From NCBI GenBank assembly GCA_017542055.1, contig JAFXXW010000001.1, positions 1 through 59,959 of the forward strand: DNA of 59,959 bases, read 5' to 3'. The notes under the pieces were generated by a model, which was not told the origin of the DNA, made no database searches, and saw only the letters and a program-made list of their open reading frames with translations. Each line of letters starts with the position of its first letter. The stretch's first letter is position 1. Of the stretch, positions 8,071 through 14,963 are shown one piece after another. The stretch is from Kiritimatiellia bacterium. GTDB taxonomy: Bacteria; Verrucomicrobiota; Kiritimatiellia; RFP12; UBA1067. The translations under genes were made by a program, and so were the position numbers.

Positions 8071-9404
8071 ACGGATCCCTTTCGCAAGAAGTCTTCATAT
8101 TCGCCAATGAAGTAAAGCGGCAGGATGCGAACGGCATCATCAATTAGACCAAAGTTCTCTTCGGAGGTTCGGATGGCAAGCTTCAGGTTCTTTTCCTCCA
8201 TAAGAATGCGCAGACTCTTCATGGAACCATTGACGCCGGATTTAACCTCGATCGGCAGCACATTGTCGCCGAACTGGACGACATAATCTACCTCGGCATT
8301 GGAATCTTTCGCCTCCCGATGCCAATAAAAGAGGCGGTTTTCGGCGAACGCCGAGCCCGCCTTTTTGAGTTCCAGCCCCGTGAACATCTCCGCCAGCTTG
8401 CCGCGATTGACGAACTTCCCCGGCGGCTCGTTCACCCATTCCGGCACGTTCAAGCCGCTTTCGCGCAGATAAAGCCCCGTATCGAGCAACATGAACTTCT
8501 GGCTTTTGGGATTGAGGTCCCCGCCCAACGGAACGCCACTGGCGTTGCAGCAATCAGTGCGTATTGTCAACTTGGCGCGTTCCAACAAATCGGTGGCGTT
8601 TTTCGACTGGACGTAACTGAGACCCAAAAGCGCGTCCGAATAGACGAACTTTTCGCAAGTCTGGCGCACGACCGATGTGAGCGCGTGCCGTATCACATCC
8701 GGACTCAGCCTCGTCTTGTATTTGCCGAAGTCTTCCTTGAGCGAGACGAGAATATCGTCCTGCTCCCGTTGCGCCGCGAGGAAGCTCCCGGTTTCGACAT
8801 AGCGCTCGACAGCGGCCGGCATGCCGCCGACGATGAGAAACGACTTGAGAATCTCTAGCAGCTTGCCATGCGCAATCCCGGGTAGAGGCTTGTCGAATGC
8901 CGCGCCCCTCGCCCGCTCCAGAGCCATATCCGTCCCAAGTGCCCCGGCGAATTCCGCGTATGAGAGCGGATACACGAACATGTTGCGTATCCGCCCCACC
9001 CCGAAGTCGCTCAAATCGTCGAACACGAACTCCAAGAGCGACCCCGCCGCAATCACATGGAGACTTTGCATATCCTCGTAGAAAAACCGCAAAGCGGAAA
9101 TGGCGCGGGGGCACTCCTGTATCTCGTCAAGGAAAATAAGCGTGCGCCCAGGGACGACAGGCTTGTCAAACTGGTATTCAATGAGCGATACGATGGTCTT
9201 TACGTCCAGATCGCCAGCAAAAGCCTCGCGTATCTTGCGGTTCTTCTCGAAATTGACCTCGATATAATAATCAAAGCCTTCCGCAAGATGCCGCACTGCT
9301 GTCGTTTTGCCAGTCTGCCTGGCACCTCTGAGCAGCAAAGGCTTGTGGCTAGAATCGTTTTTCCAGTCCTCAAGGGCAGAATCTATCTTTCTTTTAATGT
9401 ACAT
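8067..9404 (-). CDS. AAA ATPase with DUF4143-type C-terminal domain
   Basis: The protein has 445 residues, normal for this widespread family. The N-terminal AAA_14-type ATPase has the Walker A motif GARQTGKTT and the Walker B motif LIFLDEIQECP. The C-terminal DUF4143 region contains a nuclease-like core (NAEVDYVVQFGDNVLPIEVKSG). It is a cytoplasmic nucleoside-triphosphatase of unclear role, often found in accessory or defence-rich regions. It has its own promoter at 9434-9462 and lacks the leader repeat on its 5' side. This suggests independent insertion into the array, although its stop overlaps the next leader's start. Confidence 0.9.
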   Translation of the reverse strand: MYIKRKIDSALEDWKNDSSHKPLLLRGARQTGKTTAVRHLAEGFDYYIEVNFEKNRKIREAFAGDLDVKTIVSLIEYQFDKPVVPGRTLIFLDEIQECPRAISALRFFYEDMQSLHVIAAGSLLEFVFDDLSDFGVGRIRNMFVYPLSYAEFAGALGTDMALERARGAAFDKPLPGIAHGKLLEILKSFLIVGGMPAAVERYVETGSFLAAQREQDDILVSLKEDFGKYKTRLSPDVIRHALTSVVRQTCEKFVYSDALLGLSYVQSKNATDLLERAKLTIRTDCCNASGVPLGGDLNPKSQKFMLLDTGLYLRESGLNVPEWVNEPPGKFVNRGKLAEMFTGLELKKAGSAFAENRLFYWHREAKDSNAEVDYVVQFGDNVLPIEVKSGVNGSMKSLRILMEEKNLKLAIRTSEENFGLIDDAVRILPLYFIGEYEDFLRKGSV

Positions 9405-9433
9405 TTTGCGCCTTTCCCATGGTTACAAGGCAT

Positions 9434-9462
9434 ATTATAGCATATTTTGGGGCGCACCGCAA
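9434..9462 (-). promoter_or_regulatory. promoter of the AAA ATPase gene
   Basis: TTGCGG (9462-9457), a 17-nt spacer and TATAAT (9439-9434) lie in the context AAAATATGCTATAATATG. The gene's ATG is about 30 nt downstream, behind GGGAAAGGCGC. Confidence 0.7.
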
Positions 9463-9467
9463 TAGCC

Positions 9468-9488
9468 AAGTGCCGAAAATCGGCACTT
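9468..9488. promoter_or_regulatory. perfect 9-bp inverted repeat just upstream of the ATPase promoter
   Basis: AAGTGCCGA and TCGGCACTT flank a 3-nt loop and lie 5 bp upstream of the -35 box. No T-run follows on either strand, so it looks more like an operator or a transcript-end structure than a classic terminator. Confidence 0.4.
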
Positions 9489-9602
9489 ATAACCTCTGTC
9501 AAATAATCATATTCGGCGGACACTCACGCGATAAAGTAGCGAAAAACGGGGGATTAACTCCAATCGCCCTGCACAATGTCTCAATCTATCCTGCCTATTG
9601 AC

Positions 9603-9689
9603 TCAAGCACCAACCAACCGCCCTATATCGTTTTCCAACCCATTCGACACGCCCGCGACGGCCCGCGCAAACATCTTTCGAGTATTCAT
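9603..9689 (-). other. orphan repeat-encoded leader ORF (28 aa)
   Basis: The leader begins MNTRKMFARAVAGVSNGLEN and ends in TGA. Unlike the others it has no gene directly after it; the next start is the ATPase ATG 198 nt on, beyond a separate promoter. It probably marks where a cassette was lost or the ATPase inserted. The remaining sequence between 9490 and 9602 shows nothing recognisable. Confidence 0.5.
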
Positions 9690-9693
9690 TTCG

Positions 9694-10056
9694 TCAGTTC
9701 CTATCCTTTGTTGATTGGTCCAAACGCCGTAGTTTTCGCAGGAAGTAAGAAACCATACAAATAACAACAGCGGCGATAAGGCTATAGAGAAACATACCTA
9801 AAAAGATGACGAATAATCCAAGCAGAATATTCCCTTGCTGTTCGCCCATGACATTAAATATAAATCTCCGTGCGAGCATCAAATACGGTTCGTAAACCAA
9901 TACGAACGCGTTTGCAACCACCTTCTCGACATATCTAGGGAAAAGCGGTGCCGCAGCAAAAACAACAACCTGTATGCACAACAACACAGTGGTAATAGCG
10001 ACGATTTTACTCGCCGCTCCCGCGACGGCCCGCGCAAACATCATCTGCGTATTCAT
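9694..10056 (-). CDS. small two-helix membrane protein carrying the leader as its N-terminus
   Basis: The 120-residue protein begins MNTQMMFARAVAGAASKIVA, so the leader peptide is fused in frame. A first membrane helix (IVAITTVLLCIQVVVFAAAP) and a second (ILLGLFVIFLGMFLYSLIAAVVICMVSYF) flank a ~40-residue loop. Its ATG overlaps the TGA of the upstream gene (ATGA at 10056-10053), so translation is coupled. Function unknown. Confidence 0.65.
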   Translation of the reverse strand: MNTQMMFARAVAGAASKIVAITTVLLCIQVVVFAAAPLFPRYVEKVVANAFVLVYEPYLMLARRFIFNVMGEQQGNILLGLFVIFLGMFLYSLIAAVVICMVSYFLRKLRRLDQSTKDRN

Positions 10057-10532
10057 TTCGATTCCTCCCTTTCACGCGCCACCCGCCATGAACGTTTGTA
10101 CACATAGACAACCAACGACACAATTAATATGGCATAAGGAATTGGAGAAACCGTATCCACCTCTCTTGAAAACTTGCCTTTCCCTGCGATTGCGCTCTTG
10201 CATACTTTCTCGTCACTATGGGCCTCTTTCCACCAATTCGCCCCAATCCTGAACCCCGAATAATGTAATTCGTAGAAGACGCGTCCACTCTTATCTTTCA
10301 ACAAAAGTGGATCCAATTTACTACTCTTTCCCCACTTTGATATGTGTGTTACGCTCCCAATCAAAGATGACTCCATCGACTTCACCTCTCGTTTGTAAAA
10401 CCACCATGTTCGCCGACACAGGCGGACATAGCCGTCCTGCACCGTCAATGTGTCGCTCCGTTCGAAGAGGAACAGGAACGCCAACGCCGCCAACAGCAGC
10501 CATTTCATTTCCTTTTGCCATTTCAGCTTCAT
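10053..10532 (-). CDS. membrane protein, unknown function
   Basis: The protein has 159 residues. The N-terminus MKLKWQKEMKWLLLAALAFL is nearly identical to that of the lipoprotein at 18510-19055, but here it continues as a signal anchor without a lipobox. A soluble central region (DGYVRLCRRTWWFYKREV...) and a second membrane helix near the C-terminus (YAILIVSLVVYVYKRSW) follow. ATG 10532 overlaps the TGA of the leader 10529-10591. The shared N-terminus with an otherwise unrelated gene supports exchange of 5' modules. Confidence 0.65.
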   Translation of the reverse strand: MKLKWQKEMKWLLLAALAFLFLFERSDTLTVQDGYVRLCRRTWWFYKREVKSMESSLIGSVTHISKWGKSSKLDPLLLKDKSGRVFYELHYSGFRIGANWWKEAHSDEKVCKSAIAGKGKFSREVDTVSPIPYAILIVSLVVYVYKRSWRVAREREESK

Positions 10533-10591
10533 GCTCCCGCTCCTTTCGACTTGTCCGCGACGGCCAGCGCAAACATCATCCGCGTATTCAT
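10529..10591 (-). other. repeat-encoded leader ORF (MNTRMMF family, 20 aa)
   Basis: The leader reads MNTRMMFALAVA then DKSKGAGA. Its TGA overlaps ATG 10532. This is the canonical 63-nt module, also found at 11014-11076, 12433-12495 and 17731-17793. Confidence 0.7.
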
Positions 10592-10606
10592 GAGTTTGCC
10601 CCTTGC

Positions 10607-11017
10607 CTATAAATTCCCATTGCAAGCACGGCTTACAAACACGGCAACGACGACAACGACGACAACGATAATAAATGCCAAATACAAAAGACAGCCAACC
10701 TTGAATGCTTTTGCAAAATGCTTTCCTGCCAATTTCATGTCGCCGCGCTCCAGCGCATTGCGGACTGCTTGCGTGCCAAACAGGGACAACTGATATCCGC
10801 CCCTTGCGAACCCAAAACGTGCAAAAGCACTATTCTGACCATCTACCCCTGTCTCCACTTTCTTCCGCGCCAATTCACGCTCCAGTCTGCGGAACTTTTC
10901 TTCCGCCGTTTCCTCTGCGGCGAATCTTTCGCCCACTACTTCCGCCCCGCAGAAGGGACAGTTGAAGTGGTCTTCGCCGTTATCATACAGCTCTTTCCCG
11001 CAAGTCGGACACTTCAT
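10607..11017 (-). CDS. zinc-ribbon membrane-anchored protein
   Basis: The 136-residue protein starts with a four-Cys zinc ribbon (MKCPTCGKEL and NCPFCGAEV). A charged, probably helical region follows (EEKFRRLERELARKK), and the C-terminus is a strongly hydrophobic helix (LLYLAFIIVVVVVVVAVFV). It is likely cytoplasmic and anchored by its tail. ATG 11017 overlaps the leader's TGA. Similar zinc ribbons occur in the array at 12511, 13823, 19683 and 20029. Confidence 0.7.
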   Translation of the reverse strand: MKCPTCGKELYDNGEDHFNCPFCGAEVVGERFAAEETAEEKFRRLERELARKKVETGVDGQNSAFARFGFARGGYQLSLFGTQAVRNALERGDMKLAGKHFAKAFKVGCLLYLAFIIVVVVVVVAVFVSRACNGNL

Positions 11018-11076
11018 GCTCCCGCTCCTTTCGACTTGTCCGCGACGGCACGCACAAATATCATCCGCGTATTCAT
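11014..11076 (-). other. repeat-encoded leader ORF, coupled on both sides (20 aa)
   Basis: The leader reads MNTRMIFVRAVA then DKSKGAGA. Its ATG overlaps the TGA of the upstream gene (ATGA at 11076-11073) and its TGA overlaps the ATG of the downstream gene (ATGA at 11017-11014). It bridges the two genes with no untranslated base. Confidence 0.75.
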
Positions 11077-11618
11077 TTTGTCAGATCCTTTTGGTTTCGA
11101 TTACAGCTACGGCTATTAAACACTTCTTCCGCCGTCATTGCGGCAGGGTAATCGTCATATATAGGTCTCGTATTATACCACTCCAAGTCTATCGTCCGAA
11201 ACAGTTCACCACCAGACAAGACGCGGGCTTGCCCGCTGGAAAAATCCAACCGCCCGCCGTGTCGCCATGGCCACGTTTCCAAATCAACATAGTAAACCAT
11301 CCATTTGCCATCCATGTCGCGAACATACAGCATGACATTATACGCTTTGCCTTTACAGACCTGAAACAGAACGTATTCACGCCCTTCTGGCGTCGTGCCA
11401 TGATCAAGTATCCTCTCATGCCGTCCGCTGTGCTGATCCACATCAAAGGCCACAAGCGCACATGACAAGAAAATCCATATCGTCCCTGCCACTATGAGCC
11501 AACGCCGTTTCCTTTTTATTCCCACCCAAAGAAGCCAGGCGGGAATTACAAAAAGCAAAGACAACGCGGCACTCCGTAGAAGCCAGCACAGCAATACATC
11601 TGCCCACGGCATATTCAT
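11073..11618 (-). CDS. membrane protein with extracytoplasmic C-terminal domain, unknown
   Basis: The protein has 181 residues. Two N-terminal membrane helices (LLRSAALSLLFVIPAWLLWVGI and WLIVAGTIWIFLSCALVAF) precede a ~115-residue soluble domain with a Trp/Tyr-rich beta pattern (KAYNVMLYVRDMDGKWMVYYVDLETWPW). ATG 11618 overlaps the TGA of a 60-residue leader. Its own TGA overlaps the start of the next leader. No family is recognised. Confidence 0.65.
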   Translation of the reverse strand: MNMPWADVLLCWLLRSAALSLLFVIPAWLLWVGIKRKRRWLIVAGTIWIFLSCALVAFDVDQHSGRHERILDHGTTPEGREYVLFQVCKGKAYNVMLYVRDMDGKWMVYYVDLETWPWRHGGRLDFSSGQARVLSGGELFRTIDLEWYNTRPIYDDYPAAMTAEEVFNSRSCNRNQKDLTK

Positions 11619-11797
11619 TTTATAACTCCTTTTTTGTCAGCTATCGCCGCTCGGCGTGTTCGCGTCCCCATGGGTCGCGAACACGCCAAGCGAAGCGAGT
11701 GCCGAGTCCCCAATTGGTAATTGGATTTGGTATTGGCAACATTTCCACATTGGCAACATTCTCCCCCGGCCCGCGCAAACATCATCCGCGTATTCAT
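11615..11797 (-). other. extended repeat-encoded leader ORF (60 aa)
   Basis: The leader begins MNTRMMFARAGGECCQCGNV. About 110 nt of spacer repeat and a GAACACGCCGAGCG-type inverted repeat are inserted after codon 10, yet the frame stays open. Its TGA still overlaps the next ATG (ATGA at 11618-11615). AAAAAAGGAGTTATAAA precedes the junction. Confidence 0.6.
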
Positions 11798-11818
11798 GAG
11801 TTCGTTCCTTTCTGTGCT

Positions 11819-12436
11819 TCAGTTTCTTGCGGCAAATCTGCGCACAAGTTTGATGATTTCCATCCCAGCCACACAAAGGCTACCTAATACGATGAGCAGA
11901 TAGAAAAGTCGCAACCAACGTTCCCGCCATATATTCCTTTTGCGCGGCAGCGCTTTCTCGCGCCTCTCGCATGCGACTTTATCAAGGAACATCGCCACTT
12001 CGCCAACGGTTTTGAATGTGCCAATTGAATCTACTTCTTCAGGTGTCAGCTTACCATATCTCTGCTCAGCCGCCATCCAGAATTCGACTCCGCCAAAGTC
12101 GTCCACCGCATCATTTTCCAAGAGAGACACGACAGATGGCCAGGCATCGTCAGCTGCAATATGCAGAAACAATTCGCCGCGCTCCGGCAAACCATAATCT
12201 GCGTATTGTTGCGTGCAGATTGAGGCAACTGAGGACACTCGCCCGTCTTTAGGCATGTTCATCCTTTTACGCAGTTCAAGTTGCTCGATGGCAATCTTGT
12301 TGCGACGCACATACGCCCGATATGCCTTGCCGGGCCACACCCAGAAATGCTTGATTGCGACATCGACAAGCGGCGCGACTTCTCCCGCATTCGTCTTGCG
12401 CTGTAATTCAAGCAAAGACTCAAAATCCTTACTCAT
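11819..12436 (-). CDS. tail-anchored protein with an ACP-like helical domain lacking the carrier serine
   Basis: The protein has 205 residues. Residues ~98-155 (SLLENDAVDDFGGVEFWMAA, then EQRYGKLTPEEVDSIGTFKTVGEVAMFLDK) follow the helix pattern of acyl carrier proteins, including the helix II/III spacing and the closing TVGEV..FL. The DSL serine that carries phosphopantetheine is not present. A C-terminal membrane helix (LFYLLIVLGSLCVAGMEII) and a basic tail (RRFAARN) end the protein. The ACP resemblance is my inference. ATG 12436 overlaps the leader's TGA. A 43-bp copy of this gene's 3' end recurs at 14253-14295. Confidence 0.65.
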   Translation of the reverse strand: MSKDFESLLELQRKTNAGEVAPLVDVAIKHFWVWPGKAYRAYVRRNKIAIEQLELRKRMNMPKDGRVSSVASICTQQYADYGLPERGELFLHIAADDAWPSVVSLLENDAVDDFGGVEFWMAAEQRYGKLTPEEVDSIGTFKTVGEVAMFLDKVACERREKALPRKRNIWRERWLRLFYLLIVLGSLCVAGMEIIKLVRRFAARN

Positions 12437-12495
12437 TCTCCCGCTCCTTTCATTTTATCCACGACGCCCCGCGCAAACATTATCCGCGTATTCAT
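12433..12495 (-). other. repeat-encoded leader ORF (MNTRIMF variant, 20 aa)
   Basis: The leader reads MNTRIMFARGVV then DKMKGAGE. Its TGA overlaps ATG 12436. It starts 15 nt after the upstream gene's stop, with GGAGGCCGCGAA before its ATG. Confidence 0.65.
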
Positions 12496-12510
12496 TTCGC
12501 GGCCTCCATG

Positions 12511-13734
12511 CTACGCATCCCAGTAGTCCTTCTTTTGAACTGGCCGTGCGATTTCCAATCCGCTGCACGCAAAGGCCATAGGCATCAGAAGAAATATTCC
12601 CAACATAACAGTAGACAAGTTTGGCAGCCTTTCTCTGTCGAATGTAGCACCGGGACGGCGCCTTATAGCTTCCATAAGCCCTATCTGATATCCACTGACC
12701 TCCCTGCCATAGCCATACAGCCGCTTCAACACTTGCTTGCCCGCCCCTTGTATCTCCAATTCGTGTGAAGCGTGCTTGCCTCTTCCCATCACAAGTTCCA
12801 CGTAAGTTATATCCTTTACCGGAATCTCGGTCCTTTCAACCTTGCGGCCCCACCATCGCGACTCGGTTATGACGAGCTTGCCGCCTGAAACCACGATCCT
12901 CTCACTCTCGGAAAACGCATACGCAAAGCACAAAAGCACAGCCATCAAAAGCACTCCGAACGCAACTGGATGCTTTATCCCCAAGCCCCTCCTGCCGCCA
13001 TCGACCTTATTGAGAGAAAAACCTGCGGCGCGACGAGCAATGCATGCACAGAGATACTCTTGGACAGGCGCAGAAAGATATCGTCCGAATACTGCATTTG
13101 ACCTGTTCTTGGACTCCACGCATATTTCCCGGACAGGCGTACCTTGGTTGATAAGCCCTGTCTCTGGATGTTCATCGACAAATGCATAGGTTTCGGATGT
13201 AAGCGCAAATTCCGTCTCCCGACGAAAACGCCAAAGTCCGACCGTGTAGCATCCGTGCTCTGCAAAAAGACGCAAGACACGCTTTCCGAAAAGTTCGAAC
13301 ACAAGCCCTGCGACTCCCGACAGGAAAAATGGCGCGACAAGGATCGCCCATATCCAGTCACCATGCATCACGCAACTTACCATGCCGCATCCCGAGATCC
13401 CACACAGCCACAGGCAAAGAAGTATCATCGCAAGATTGCGCACAGGACATACAACCAAATCCGACCAAGCCCCTCCGCTTTCGGCGACAGCCGGTCTCAC
13501 CTCAATGCCTGCCGGTGCCTCGCCAAGATCGCGTTTCGCCGAATCGCGCTGGATTTGCCGCTTGAGGGAATACCGCTTACCGCATGACCGACAGCGCATC
13601 ATGTCCGTGCGAATGTCAATGTCTTCAAATGCTATCTCCGCACCACAATCTGGACAGTGATACACCTTTCGCCTTGCAGTAGGCCACCTGACGCCCCGCG
13701 CAAGCATCATCGGCAATTCTATTTTGTTTTTCAT
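12511..13734 (-). CDS. zinc-ribbon membrane protein with PH-like C-terminal region
   Basis: The protein has 407 residues. The N-terminus KNKIELPMMLARGVR is a degenerate in-frame copy of the array leader. It is followed by a four-Cys zinc ribbon (YHCPDCGAEI and MRCRSCGKRY). Two membrane helices (VRNLAMILLCLWLCGISGCGMVSCV and WIWAILVAPFFLSGVAGLVF) precede a cytoplasmic-looking stretch. Another helix (HPVAFGVLLMAVLLCFAYAF) leads to a beta-rich region (RIVVSGGKLVITESRWWGRK...ITYVEL) that resembles bacterial PH-like domains. ATG 13734 follows the leader's TGA by 2 nt. A GTG 6 nt upstream is an alternative start. Confidence 0.65.
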   Translation of the reverse strand: MKNKIELPMMLARGVRWPTARRKVYHCPDCGAEIAFEDIDIRTDMMRCRSCGKRYSLKRQIQRDSAKRDLGEAPAGIEVRPAVAESGGAWSDLVVCPVRNLAMILLCLWLCGISGCGMVSCVMHGDWIWAILVAPFFLSGVAGLVFELFGKRVLRLFAEHGCYTVGLWRFRRETEFALTSETYAFVDEHPETGLINQGTPVREICVESKNRSNAVFGRYLSAPVQEYLCACIARRAAGFSLNKVDGGRRGLGIKHPVAFGVLLMAVLLCFAYAFSESERIVVSGGKLVITESRWWGRKVERTEIPVKDITYVELVMGRGKHASHELEIQGAGKQVLKRLYGYGREVSGYQIGLMEAIRRRPGATFDRERLPNLSTVMLGIFLLMPMAFACSGLEIARPVQKKDYWDA

Positions 13735-13736
13735 CC

Positions 13737-13826
13737 TCACGCCCCTTTCTTAATCCTGTCAATCCTGTTAATCCTGTCTAAAAACCTTCCCGCGACGGCC
13801 CGCGCAAATGTCTTTCGCGTATTCAT
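13737..13826 (-). other. repeat-encoded leader ORF (MNTRKTF variant, 29 aa)
   Basis: The leader begins MNTRKTFARAVAGRFLDRI and continues NRIDRIKKGA. The repeated GACAGGATTAACAGGATT spacer is read in frame. Its ATG overlaps the upstream gene's TGA (ATGA at 13826-13823). Its own TGA lies 2 nt before ATG 13734. Confidence 0.65.
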
Positions 13827-14158
13827 TTCGTTTCAATCTCCTCCCCGCAATGCGCACAAACAATTGTCTGGCATTTTCGGATTTGCTTCAAGCGCCCATA
13901 GTTCCACCACTTTGACAAGACAGACTTGCCGCAATGAGGACATTTCGCATAATGCATCATAAACAGACCCAGCATAATACCCATTCCTGACATGCACAGA
14001 AACAACGCAAATACAGACAAGTTCAACACATGCAATCCAGCAATATGTTTGGCTACACACATGTGGCCACATGCAATCATCAAACAGACAACACAAATAA
14101 CATTAACCCAGCGCCAACATAGTCGGCACATGGCAAAGTTGGATTTTATAGTCTTCAT
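13823..14158 (-). CDS. membrane protein with C-terminal zinc ribbon (paralogue of 19683-20015)
   Basis: The protein has 111 residues. Two membrane helices (WVNVICVVCLMIACGHMCV and LNLSVFALFLCMSGMGIMLGLFMM) are followed by a zinc ribbon with CPHCGKSV and CAHCGEEIETK. The protein at 19683-20015 has the same order and the same CVHCGARIETK ending, so the two are paralogues within the array. ATG 14158 overlaps the leader TGA, and the stop overlaps the next leader's ATG. Confidence 0.65.
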   Translation of the reverse strand: MKTIKSNFAMCRLCWRWVNVICVVCLMIACGHMCVAKHIAGLHVLNLSVFALFLCMSGMGIMLGLFMMHYAKCPHCGKSVLSKWWNYGRLKQIRKCQTIVCAHCGEEIETK

Positions 14159-14250
14159 GCTCCCGCTCCTTTCTTAATCCTGTCAATCTTGTAAATCCTG
14201 TCTAAAAACCTTCCCGCGACGACCTGCGCAAACATCATCCGCATATTCAT
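14155..14250 (-). other. repeat-encoded leader ORF (MNMRMMF variant, 31 aa)
   Basis: The leader begins MNMRMMFAQVVAGRFLDRI and continues YKIDRIKKGAGA. Its TGA overlaps ATG 14158. Like 13737-13826 it carries the ACAGGATT spacer repeat in frame. Confidence 0.65.
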
Positions 14251-14252
14251 GG

Positions 14253-14295
14253 GTTCGTTCCTTTCTGTGCTTCAGTTTCTTGCGGCAAATCTGCG
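14253..14295. repeat. 43-bp duplicate of the 3' end of gene 11819-12436
   Basis: The sequence is identical to 11800-11842 and includes the codons for FAARN and the stop, followed by the same GAAAGGAACGAA ribosome-binding segment before a leader ATG. A second copy of that cassette once stood here. The rest of it is missing next to the inverted-repeat element. Between 14296 and 14364 nothing else is recognisable. Confidence 0.7.
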
Positions 14296-14364
14296 GCGCC
14301 GCCTCGACTCGCACCCGTCTTCATTCTGTTTGTTGTTGCCATGTTTCTTTAGTGTGGTAATTTA

Positions 14365-14387
14365 CTGTGGCAATCAAGTCTGACCCT
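14365..14387. repeat. left inverted repeat of ~0.6 kb element
   Basis: This 23-bp sequence, CTGTGGCAATCA followed by AGTCTGACCCT, is the exact inverse complement of 14941-14963. It extends outward as GTGTGGTAATTTA, which the copy near 274-286 also carries. Confidence 0.75.
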
Positions 14388-14874
14388 GTAGCCTCGTGTC
14401 ATGCCTCACAGGTCGAAGAATTCTCCCACAATTAAATTGAACTCCTTTCTTTTTCAATCTAACTCTGCGTTTAGCCTCTTTCTTTATCGCCCATGTACAA
14501 AAATACGGAAGCGCATCTGCCCCAATTCCGCATCCATATAATTCACGCAGTTTATACTTCCGGCGAACGACCGTCATGGCAATATCAAGACAGATGAAAT
14601 TATGCCAAAGATATTTCGACCATTTGGGCATGCCTACGGTCGATATTATGAAAATAGGCACGACCACCGACAATGGCCGCAACGTTTCTCGACAGTCTTT
14701 AAGAAGGGCGTATTTCAATTCAACAAAGGCTAAGACGCCCATGATAATCGGCAAAAACACCACGAGTAAGATAATAAAGCGTACAAACAACCAATCGTTT
14801 ACGCACCCAATAATAAACTGAATGCGATCCAAGGGGCTCATGTTCATCCTCTTCGTCCACGTCCTCAATGTCAT
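14374..14874 (-). CDS. hypothetical membrane protein inside the inverted-repeat element
   Basis: The protein has 166 residues. The ATG at 14874 has AGGAG 9 nt upstream. Two N-terminal membrane helices (FVRFIILLVVFLPIIMGVLAF and LSVVVPIFIISTVGMPKW) are followed by a basic C-terminal half (RRKYKLRELYG, KKEAKRRVRLKKKG). The last codons and the stop lie inside the left inverted repeat. It has no leader ORF, unlike all its neighbours, and is AT-richer. It resembles no transposase I know, so the element may move in trans or the gene may be a passenger. Confidence 0.5.
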   Translation of the reverse strand: MTLRTWTKRMNMSPLDRIQFIIGCVNDWLFVRFIILLVVFLPIIMGVLAFVELKYALLKDCRETLRPLSVVVPIFIISTVGMPKWSKYLWHNFICLDIAMTVVRRKYKLRELYGCGIGADALPYFCTWAIKKEAKRRVRLKKKGVQFNCGRILRPVRHDTRLQGQT

Positions 14875-14940
14875 TATAAATATCTCCTATAACCAAAAGA
14901 ACCTGTTGCACCAACCATAACATTCAGTCGGGGAACCAAT

Positions 14941-14963
14941 AGGGTCAGACTTGATTGCCACAG
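14941..14963. repeat. right inverted repeat of ~0.6 kb element
   Basis: This is a perfect 23-bp inverse complement of 14365-14387. The sequence continues to about 15041 as the block shared with 275-343. That block replaces the body of the truncated gene at 14945-15223. Confidence 0.75.

Noticed and set aside
9468-9488. Intrinsic terminator for the small membrane-protein cassette
   Set aside because: The stem is perfect but no T-run follows on the minus strand, so it is listed only as an inverted repeat.
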